A stretch of DNA of 64,000 nucleotides from Streptomyces camelliae (GTDB lineage Bacteria > Actinomycetota > Actinomycetes > Streptomycetales > Streptomycetaceae), in contig NZ_CP115300.1 of the NCBI RefSeq assembly GCF_027625935.1, positions 3,782,001 through 3,846,000 of the forward strand, given 5' to 3'. Positions 12,012 to 22,906 of the stretch are shown piece by piece. A program made the position numbers and the translations under genes. The notes under the pieces are model-generated. The model was not told the DNA's origin, did not search any database, and saw nothing but the letters and a program-made list of their open reading frames with translations. The stretch's first letter is position 1, and every line of letters begins with the position of its first letter.

Positions 12012-12845
12012 ATGACCGACCCCGTGAGCCGGACGATCCTGTTGCTGGACATCGAGCGGTTCAGCGACCGCGACGACGTGGAGCAGGCCTATCTGCGGCG
12101 GATGCTCTACGACCTCACCGACCGCGCCCTGGAGCGCGCCGGCATCGACGAGACGCGGCGGCTGCGGGCCGACCGCGGGGACGCGGTGATGGAGCTGATC
12201 GACGCGAACGCCTCGGTCACCGCGCTGCTGCGGGTCCTGCTCACGGAGGTCCCGGCCGAGCTGCGCACCGTCAACCGCATGGCCTCCCGCTCCGCGCAGA
12301 TGCGGCTGCGCGGTGTCGTCGCCACCGGCTATGTCGCCGTGGACGAGCACGACGGCTGGGTCGGCTCCGACCTGAACCACGCCTGCCGGCTGCTGGACGC
12401 CGGCCTGCTGCGCCAGGCCCTGCGCGAGCGCACCGACGACTTCGCCCTGTGCGTCTCGGACGCCCTGTACACCGGCGTGGTCCGCCACGACCACCCCGGC
12501 GTCCCCGCCACCGACTTCCGCCCGGTGACGGTGGACAGCAAGAACGGCCCGTTGCGGGCCTGGCTGCACGGGCCGCTGCCCGTCGGCCGGGACCTGCAGG
12601 GGGAGCACGGCCACGGTGAGACGGGGGAGGTGCCGGGCGGGTCGGGGGACCGCCCGGCACCGGCCGTCCCCCTCCCGGACGGCCCCGGTCGGTCCGCAGG
12701 ACCCTCCGTCACGATCCACGGCGGCACCTTCAGCGGCGGAGTGATCGGCGGCAACCAGTACGGCGGCATCAGCGGCGGCCACTTCAGCGGCAACGTCTCC
12801 TTCGGCGAGCGTGACGGGGACCGCGGGCGGGGTGAGGGCGCGTGA
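12012..12845 (+). CDS. Class III nucleotidyl cyclase-like protein with C-terminal amyloid-like motif (Pycsar-type cyclase candidate)
   Basis: A 277-residue protein. Residues 1-190 resemble a class III adenylyl/guanylyl cyclase domain: TILLLDIERFS carries the first metal-binding Asp (D13) and ADRGDAVMEL the second (D57), followed by LRGVVATG and GSDLNHACRLLDA as in cyclase homology domains. After a Gly/Pro-rich linker, residues 240-265 form a 26-residue motif containing GGNQYGGISGGHF, nearly repeated in the next protein. Its stop overlaps the next start (GTGA). With a PycTM-type effector three genes on, the cyclase probably makes a cyclic (pyrimidine) nucleotide as second messenger. Base specificity and activity cannot be read from sequence. 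Confidence 0.75.
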   Translation: MTDPVSRTILLLDIERFSDRDDVEQAYLRRMLYDLTDRALERAGIDETRRLRADRGDAVMELIDANASVTALLRVLLTEVPAELRTVNRMASRSAQMRLRGVVATGYVAVDEHDGWVGSDLNHACRLLDAGLLRQALRERTDDFALCVSDALYTGVVRHDHPGVPATDFRPVTVDSKNGPLRAWLHGPLPVGRDLQGEHGHGETGEVPGGSGDRPAPAVPLPDGPGRSAGPSVTIHGGTFSGGVIGGNQYGGISGGHFSGNVSFGERDGDRGRGEGA

Positions 12846-15040
12846 GCACGCCGGAGGCACAGGCCCCGCCCCGCCCCGCCACCACGCCCCCGCCCGAGCC
12901 GGCCGCGGACGAGCCCAGGCCCGGTGACGGCACCGCGGACCAGGGCGAGACCGAGGAGCGGGACCAGCCGCAGGACTCCTGGTCGGCGCGGCGCGACCTG
13001 GTCGACCACAGCCCGCGCACCATGAACGTCGGCGCCCGCGCCCGCTTCAGCGGCGGCCTGCTCGGCGGCGACCAGCACGGCGGCATCAGCGGCGGCCACT
13101 TCACCGGCGACGTCTTCCTCGGCAGCAAGACCGAGGTCTACCAGGTCTCCGTACCGGGCGGCGCCGCCGCGGCCTCCGGCGAGGTGCCCGAGGCCACCCT
13201 GCAGGAGCTGGCCCACGACTTCGCGGCCGACGAGCCGCTGATGCAGCGCCTGCTGCACCGGCTGCGCGAGGACCGGGTCCTGGTGCTGTCCGGCGGCCGC
13301 TTCACCGGTCGGCGCACGGCCGCGCTGATGCTGCTGCACCGCCTCGGCGCCCTGCCCGTGCGCACCCTCGTCCGCGACACCACCGCCGGCAGCCTCGCCG
13401 ACCAGTTCAGCGGAGAGCAGGGCAAGGACAAGACTCGCGGGCATGTGCTCTGCGATCTCGCCCCGCGCCGCGACGAACCACTGCGCTGGACCCATCTGCT
13501 CGCCGTCCGCGAGCGCCTCGCCGAACGCGACGCCTACCTCGTCGTCACCCTGGACCCCGGCGCCGCGCTGGACGACGTGACCGCCGAGGAGTGGCACCCG
13601 CCGGCCGCCACCGACGTACTCGCCGCCCACCTGCGTGCCCGCACCGACGAGGAGACCGCCGGAAAGCTGCTCCGCCTGCCGCAGGTCACCGAGTTCCTCC
13701 GGCACAGCCACCAGCCGCGCGAGGCCGCCGCGTTCGCCCGCCTGCTCGCCCGGTACGCGACCGGAGACGCCGCCGAGGCCGCCGTAGGACAGTTCTCGCT
13801 GGTGTCGCTGGAGAAGCAGGTCCAGGAGTGGTTCGAGGCGGAGGAGGCCGCGCTGCACCTGAGGGACAAGGCGTTCCTCGTCGCCCTCGCCGCCTTCGAC
13901 GGGGGGCCGTACGCCCTCACCGCCGAACTCAGCGACCTGCTCTACCGTTTCCTGCAGGAGACCGAGAACCCGGCCCAGGTCCCCGAGGTCCCCGTGTTCG
14001 GCACACACGTCGGCAAGCGGCTGCAACTGGCGCGGGCGCGCACCTACTGGGAGCCCGAACACACCGAGTGGGGCCCGGTCGACCAGCAGAAGGCCGCGTT
14101 CCGCGACGAGCGCGCCTCGCTGGTGCTGCTGCGCGAGGTGTGGACCGGACACCCCTCCGCCCGCCCGGCACTGATCCGCTGGCTGCGGCAACTCGCCGAC
14201 GACGGACGGCCGTTGGTGCGCACCCGGGCCGCCTCCACGGTCGCCGTCCTCGCCCGTACCGACCTGCCGTCCGCGATGGCGCTGGTCATCGAGCCGTGGG
14301 GCACTTCCAAGCGGTACCGGCACCGGCTTGTCGCGGTCAACGCGCTCGCCCTGGCCCACCTGGTCGGCACGCCCAACATCCCGCGCATCCTCGACAACTG
14401 GTGCGAGGACGGCCCCCCGTCGCTGCGCTGGGTGGCCGTCCGGGCGTACGGACTGATCGGGGCCGAGCGCCCGGAACAGGCCATGTCCGCACTGCGCCGC
14501 GCCGTACGACGGCTGTACGAGGACGCGCCCGACGACATCGACGGCGAACTCGGCGCGGAACTCACCGAGGCCGTCGAGCTGTTGCTGCTGTCCGCGGCGA
14601 GCGACCGCGTCCTGGCCGAGCTGCGCGCCCACCTCGACGACGACCGGGCCGTATGCGACCTGGCCCTGGGCGGTTTCGTCAGGGCATGCGGGCGTACCGA
14701 GGGCGACGAGCGGTACGGCACTCCGCTCGTCCTCGCCTGGTTCGCCCGCGCGGCCGGCGACGGCGGACCCGCCGCGGAGGGCGTGCCGTTCCTGTGGCGG
14801 GCCGCGCTGACCGACCTGGGCACCACAAGGGAGGCGCTGGACGTCCTGCGCACCTGGGTGCTGATCGCCGACCGGTCGCAGTCCACCGAGTGGGCCCTGG
14901 CCGCCCTGCTGCCCCTGCTCGTCACCACGACCGCCGACCACCAGCGGCTGAGCCATCTGCTGCGCACCATGCCCGGCGAGGACGGCCCGACCCCGCCCGG
15001 GGTCGCCGCCCGCCTCCTGACCGTACTGTCCGACCGCTGA
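12842..15040 (+). CDS. STAND/HEAT-like protein with N-terminal amyloid-like motif
   Basis: A 732-residue protein, not matched to a named family. An acidic, proline-rich N-terminus is followed by a motif (residues 69-94, with GGDQHGGISGGHF) that matches the C-terminus of the upstream cyclase. Residues about 145-165 (VLVLSGGRFTGRRTAALMLL) look like a P-loop in which the Lys is replaced by Arg, suggesting a degenerate STAND-type NTPase. From about residue 400 the chain is helical with HEAT-like repeats (RTRAASTVAVLARTD, RWVAVRAYGLIG). I infer a sensor or scaffold. GTG start overlaps the cyclase stop by 4 nt, so translation is coupled. Confidence 0.65.
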   Translation: MSTPEAQAPPRPATTPPPEPAADEPRPGDGTADQGETEERDQPQDSWSARRDLVDHSPRTMNVGARARFSGGLLGGDQHGGISGGHFTGDVFLGSKTEVYQVSVPGGAAAASGEVPEATLQELAHDFAADEPLMQRLLHRLREDRVLVLSGGRFTGRRTAALMLLHRLGALPVRTLVRDTTAGSLADQFSGEQGKDKTRGHVLCDLAPRRDEPLRWTHLLAVRERLAERDAYLVVTLDPGAALDDVTAEEWHPPAATDVLAAHLRARTDEETAGKLLRLPQVTEFLRHSHQPREAAAFARLLARYATGDAAEAAVGQFSLVSLEKQVQEWFEAEEAALHLRDKAFLVALAAFDGGPYALTAELSDLLYRFLQETENPAQVPEVPVFGTHVGKRLQLARARTYWEPEHTEWGPVDQQKAAFRDERASLVLLREVWTGHPSARPALIRWLRQLADDGRPLVRTRAASTVAVLARTDLPSAMALVIEPWGTSKRYRHRLVAVNALALAHLVGTPNIPRILDNWCEDGPPSLRWVAVRAYGLIGAERPEQAMSALRRAVRRLYEDAPDDIDGELGAELTEAVELLLLSAASDRVLAELRAHLDDDRAVCDLALGGFVRACGRTEGDERYGTPLVLAWFARAAGDGGPAAEGVPFLWRAALTDLGTTREALDVLRTWVLIADRSQSTEWALAALLPLLVTTTADHQRLSHLLRTMPGEDGPTPPGVAARLLTVLSDR

Positions 15041-15069
15041 CCGCCCCCTGAAACCCTGGACACGACACC

Positions 15070-16881
15070 ATGCCCTCTTTCCGGCAACCCGAGTGGCAGC
15101 AGCCCGCCGACCGGCACACCCAGCTGGTCGACCCGGTGCTCACCGTGCGGCAGCTGGCACGCTTCGAGTTCAACTTCCGCTCCCTGGTCCGCGTCGACCA
15201 CGCCCTCGTCTTCGCCACGCCCAAGGGCTCCTACGAGGCCTATCTGCCGCCGCACCGGCCGACCCGCTCCGAGATCACGGCCAAGCGCTACTCCGCCGTC
15301 TACGAGGTGGACATGGGCGTCCACCCGCACACCGCGGTCCTCAACCTGCCCAGCGACAACGACGCCTTCGAGTTCACCGCCGAGGTCGACCTGTCCTGGC
15401 AGGTGCTGGACCCGGCCCGGTTCGTGGCGAGCGGCCACCGGGACGTGCCCGCGCTGGTGCTCGGCGAACTCCAGCAGGCGGCCCGGCCGGTGACCCGACG
15501 CTTCCCGGTCGCGCAGAGCGCGTCGGCCGAGCAGGAGCTGCTCCAGGCGGTGACCGTGTTGGGCCCGCTCGGGGCGACGGCCGGCCTCCAGGTCACCTGG
15601 ACCCTGCGGCTGCGCCGCGACCAGGCCGACATCGAGCACCAGCAACGGCTGCGCGCCATCGGCCACTCCGCCACCGAGCAGGCCTACGCGGCCCAGCGCG
15701 GCATGGAGGTCGACGTCGAGGTGGACCGTCGGCTGCGCCAGCAGGACGCCCTGCAGATCGAACGGGCCGTCGCCTACGGCACCCAGCAGCACGAGCTGCT
15801 CCTCCAGCAGCAGCGCCAGCAGCACGAACTGGCCCTCCAGCAGGGGCGTCAGCAGATCGAGCTGCAGCAGATCGAGGCCCAGAAGATCGCGTTCTACCAG
15901 CATCACCTCCAGCAGGGCGGCGTGCACTCCTGGGCCCTGCATCTCGCCCAGCATCCGGAGGACTCCCACCTGGTGATGTCCAGCATGCGCGAGGACCAAC
16001 TCCGCATGATCCAGGCCCAGATGGACCTGGTGAAGCAGCTGCTGAGCGGCGACACAGCCGAGAACTACGAGCTGGAGGGCCCCAAGCAGCTGGCCCTGCG
16101 CACGGTCAGCGACATCCTCAACCAGCGCCTCCCGGGCGTCCCACAGCACCCGCCGCTGCTTCCGGAGGGAGCGGGCGGCGCTCCGGGGTACGCCCCGCAG
16201 GTGCCCGGGGGAATCGGCTACGGCGCGCCGACGGGTGCGGTGCCCGGGTACGGCACGCCGGCGGGTGCGGTGCCCGGGTACGGCACGCCGGCGGGTGCGG
16301 TGCCCGGCTACGGCACGCCGGCGGGTGCGGTACCCGGCTACGGCACGTCGCCCGCCGCTGCCGTACCGGCCGCACAGCCGTCGCCCACACCGCCGCCGGC
16401 CGCACAGCCGTCGGACGCGCCGCCGCCGGCCGGGCCGTCGGACGCACCGCCGACCGGGCAGTCGGCAGCCGGGCAGTCGGTGGCGGTGGGCAAGGGGCCG
16501 GCGGACGCGATCCCCCCGGCGACCGCCCCGGCGCCGCAGCCCCTCGGGCCCGCGGCCGCCCCGGCGCCTCCGACGTCCGCGAGCCCACCGTTGCCGCCGG
16601 TCCCTCCTGCCGCTCCCGCCACCCCGGCCGCCTCACCTGCGCCGAACACCCCATCGGCACCCCCCGCTCCCCCGGCCACGCCCTACAGCCCGCCGGGGAT
16701 GCCCGGCCCCTACGCCGCCGTCCCCGGCTTCCCGCCCCCGCCCGCCTACGCCCCACCGCCCCCGGCCTGGCAGCCGCCTCCCGGGTACGGCACGACGCCG
16801 ACGGTGCCCGATCCGCGTACGGCGGCCGAGACGGACGGTGTGCAGGCGCCCGACGACGACGGTGACGGGAGCGCTCCATGA
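15070..16881 (+). CDS. SPFH/band-7-like protein with Q-rich coiled coil and Pro/Gly-rich tail
   Basis: A 603-residue protein. The N-terminal third resembles an SPFH domain (FEFTAEVDLSWQVLDPARFV, then ALVLGELQQAARPVTRRFPV). Residues about 190-285 are a strongly Gln-rich coiled coil (LLLQQQRQQHELALQQGRQQ). The final 220 residues are disordered Pro/Gly/Ala sequence with four GAVPGYGTPA-type repeats. SPFH proteins assemble scaffolds at membranes; no N-terminal membrane hairpin is obvious here. It lies 29 bp after the previous gene and overlaps the next by 4 nt. I infer a membrane-proximal scaffold for the effector that follows. Confidence 0.65.
   Translation: MPSFRQPEWQQPADRHTQLVDPVLTVRQLARFEFNFRSLVRVDHALVFATPKGSYEAYLPPHRPTRSEITAKRYSAVYEVDMGVHPHTAVLNLPSDNDAFEFTAEVDLSWQVLDPARFVASGHRDVPALVLGELQQAARPVTRRFPVAQSASAEQELLQAVTVLGPLGATAGLQVTWTLRLRRDQADIEHQQRLRAIGHSATEQAYAAQRGMEVDVEVDRRLRQQDALQIERAVAYGTQQHELLLQQQRQQHELALQQGRQQIELQQIEAQKIAFYQHHLQQGGVHSWALHLAQHPEDSHLVMSSMREDQLRMIQAQMDLVKQLLSGDTAENYELEGPKQLALRTVSDILNQRLPGVPQHPPLLPEGAGGAPGYAPQVPGGIGYGAPTGAVPGYGTPAGAVPGYGTPAGAVPGYGTPAGAVPGYGTSPAAAVPAAQPSPTPPPAAQPSDAPPPAGPSDAPPTGQSAAGQSVAVGKGPADAIPPATAPAPQPLGPAAAPAPPTSASPPLPPVPPAAPATPAASPAPNTPSAPPAPPATPYSPPGMPGPYAAVPGFPPPPAYAPPPPAWQPPPGYGTTPTVPDPRTAAETDGVQAPDDDGDGSAP
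16231..16350 (+). repeat. Four tandem 30-bp repeats in the SPFH-like gene
   Basis: Units at 16231, 16261, 16291 and 16321, nearly identical, encode a ten-residue GAVPGYGTPA-type repeat. Copy number is likely to vary between strains. Confidence 0.9.
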
Positions 16882-17405
16882 CCACCACGGACCCGCCTCC
16901 CCCCGGCACCCCCACCACCGCCGCCCAGCTCTGTGAGCGGCTGCTCGCCGAGACGCGGAGCGAGATCGCGCACGCCGACAACAAGGCCTCGGTCCTGGTC
17001 GCCGCGCTCGGTATGACCGCCGGGGTGTTCAGCGCGCTGCTCGCCGGGCGGAGGTGGGGCCCCTCGGAACTGTCCGCCGTGGGCACCGCCATGTGGTGGG
17101 CCGGGGCCCTGTCGCTGCTGGTCTCGTTGTTCGCCCTGCTGCTCGCCGTACTGCCCCGCTATCAGCTGGGCACCTGGGCGCCCGGGGAGCCACTGTCGTA
17201 CTTCGGCGACATCCAACAGGCCGTCGCGCAGGGCCGGTTGGACGACGCCCTCGCCGACACCGTGCGCCGGCCCGCGGTCGGCCTGGCCCGCGCCCTCTCC
17301 GAGAACAGCCGTATCGCCGCACGCAAACACCAGTGGATCCGCACCGGACTCCTCGCCTTCTGCGCCGGCACGGTCCTGTTGCCGGCCTCCCTGCTGATCG
17401 GCTGA
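16878..17405 (+). CDS. Pycsar effector-type membrane protein (PycTM family)
   Basis: A 175-residue protein. The N-terminal helix LLAETRSEIAHADNKASVLV, running into ALGMTAGVFSALLAG, is the hallmark of the Pycsar effector/PycTM family (formerly DUF5706). Three hydrophobic segments lie at about 37-57, 68-92 and 152-174. Known PycTM effectors bind cCMP or cUMP from a dedicated cyclase and damage the inner membrane, aborting phage infection. It overlaps the SPFH-like gene by 4 nt (ATGA) and lies in one operon with a cyclase-like gene, which supports the assignment. Confidence 0.8.
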   Translation: MTTTDPPPPGTPTTAAQLCERLLAETRSEIAHADNKASVLVAALGMTAGVFSALLAGRRWGPSELSAVGTAMWWAGALSLLVSLFALLLAVLPRYQLGTWAPGEPLSYFGDIQQAVAQGRLDDALADTVRRPAVGLARALSENSRIAARKHQWIRTGLLAFCAGTVLLPASLLIG

Positions 17406-17456
17406 ACCGCCCGTCGGCAACCGTCCCCACCGCACGTGAAGGAACGAACGACCGCC

Positions 17457-18848
17457 ATGACCCAGCCTCCGCCGCCACCCCCGGACCACCCCGAGCCATC
17501 CTCCCGCCCCCACCCCGAGCCTCCCCCACCGGCGCATCCCGAGACACCACCGCAGTATCCCGAGACACCACCGCAGCACCCCCAGGCCACACCCCCGTAC
17601 CCGCAGGCCACCGCCTCCGCACCGCCGCAATCCCCAGGGCCCGCCCCGCAGTACCCCGGCTCCGCGCCCCAGTACCCCCAGGCCACCGCCTCCCCACCAC
17701 CGCAGTACCCGACGGCGGCCCCCCAGTACCCGACGGCGTCACCCCAGTACCCGCAGGCGACGCCCTCGCACCCCCAGGCCACCGCCTCCGCACCCCCACA
17801 GCCCCCAGGACCCGCCCCGCAGTACCCGACGGCGGCGCCTCCCACGGCCCCGGCTCCCCCGATGCCCCCGGTGCCCCCGCCCCCGGCCGAGCACCCGCAC
17901 CACATCGACACCGACCGAGGGCGCGTCTTCGTCTCCGCCAAGCAGCGGCAGACGGATGCCACAGCCGTCGGAAACCTGCTGCTGCACGTGCCCAACTTCC
18001 TGTGCAGCCTGTTCGTCGTCGCCCTGGTCTCGCTGTTCTTCGGCGGCTTCGGCATCGTCGTCATACTCGCCTGGCTCGCCAGCGGCGCACTCGTGTTCCA
18101 CCGGCCCACCGAGAGCGCCCTCGCGCGCCATGTGCTCCGGCTGCGCTACCCCACTCCACAAGAACGCGCCAAACTCGAACCGGTCTGGCGCGAAGTCACG
18201 GCCCGCGCCGGGATCGAGGGCCGGAACTACGAGCTGTGGGTGGAGGACAGCGACGCCCTGAACGCGGTCGCGGCCGCCGGCCACATCGTCGGGGTCACCC
18301 GCTTCGCCATGCACGGGCTGCCCAACGGCGAGCTGGCCGCCGTCATGGCGCACGAGCTGGGCCACCATGTCGGCGGCCACGCCTGGTCCTCGCTGCTCGG
18401 CTACTGGTACGCCCTGCCCGGCCGGGTGGCCTGGCGGGTGCTGAAGGCGTGCTCCGGCTTCATGTTCAAGGTCTCGCGCGCCTTCGGCTGCTTCGGCATC
18501 GGCTTTCTCGTCCTCGTCGTCGGCAGTGTCGGACTGGCCACGATCAGCAGTCTCTACGGCCTGCCCCTGCTGATCCTGGCCGTGCCGTACGCGCTGGCCG
18601 CCGTGGGCCGCCGGTCCGAGCTGCGGGCCGACGAGCACGCCGCCGCGCTCGGCTTCGCCCCGATGCTGGCGGCCGTGCTCGACAAGATGCACCAGCAGGA
18701 GCAGTGGCAGCAGGCGCAGCTGGCCGCGCGGAACGGCGGGCGGCCGGTCGAGGAGAGCACGCCGGCCCGGCTGCTCGCGTCCCACCCGGACTACTACACG
18801 CGGCTGCACCACCTCCAGCCGTACCTTCAGTCCCCCCAGACCCCCTGA
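17457..18848 (+). CDS. M48-family membrane metallopeptidase with Pro-rich N-terminus
   Basis: A 463-residue protein. Residues 1-140 are Pro/Gln/Tyr-rich repeats (APQYP, TPPQ, TASAPP). Two hydrophobic segments follow at about 180-215. The zinc motif HELGH (residues 299-303) has a probable third ligand in SELRADEHAA further on, and two more membrane segments lie between them. This is the HtpX/Ste24-like M48 architecture. ATG 17457 is chosen with GAAGGAAC upstream. It is last in the cyclase/PycTM operon; whether it is a second effector, a regulator that processes partners, or a passenger is unknown. Confidence 0.8.
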   Translation: MTQPPPPPPDHPEPSSRPHPEPPPPAHPETPPQYPETPPQHPQATPPYPQATASAPPQSPGPAPQYPGSAPQYPQATASPPPQYPTAAPQYPTASPQYPQATPSHPQATASAPPQPPGPAPQYPTAAPPTAPAPPMPPVPPPPAEHPHHIDTDRGRVFVSAKQRQTDATAVGNLLLHVPNFLCSLFVVALVSLFFGGFGIVVILAWLASGALVFHRPTESALARHVLRLRYPTPQERAKLEPVWREVTARAGIEGRNYELWVEDSDALNAVAAAGHIVGVTRFAMHGLPNGELAAVMAHELGHHVGGHAWSSLLGYWYALPGRVAWRVLKACSGFMFKVSRAFGCFGIGFLVLVVGSVGLATISSLYGLPLLILAVPYALAAVGRRSELRADEHAAALGFAPMLAAVLDKMHQQEQWQQAQLAARNGGRPVEESTPARLLASHPDYYTRLHHLQPYLQSPQTP

Positions 18849-18855
18849 GCATGCC

Positions 18856-18893
18856 GAAGGGCGGCCACCCCCGTACGGGAGTGGCCGCCCTTC
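18856..18893. terminator. Bidirectional terminator between M48 gene and rpoC
   Basis: A perfect 13-bp stem, GAAGGGCGGCCAC (18856-18868) with 18881-18893 and a 12-nt loop, separates the convergent cyclase operon and rpoC. Confidence 0.88.
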
Positions 18894-18904
18894 ATGCTGC
18901 TCGC

Positions 18905-22804
<3,900 letters not shown>

Positions 22805-22906
22805 TATGCGTCAATCCCTCTCAGGGTCGAAAGTCTTTGGTCTGAAACGGGGGCCTGGGGGTCGGCGGGGGCCTCACGCGGTGGCGAGGCCCCTACCGGA
22901 CTCCCG

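Noticed and set aside
12329..16149. Long minus-strand frames (875 and 701 residues) across the cyclase operon
   Set aside because: Shadows of the plus-strand genes, with non-coding composition and no ribosome binding sites.
15093..16865. A 590-residue frame inside the SPFH-like gene
   Set aside because: Arg/Pro/Ala-rich frame shift of the real gene, with no ribosome binding site.
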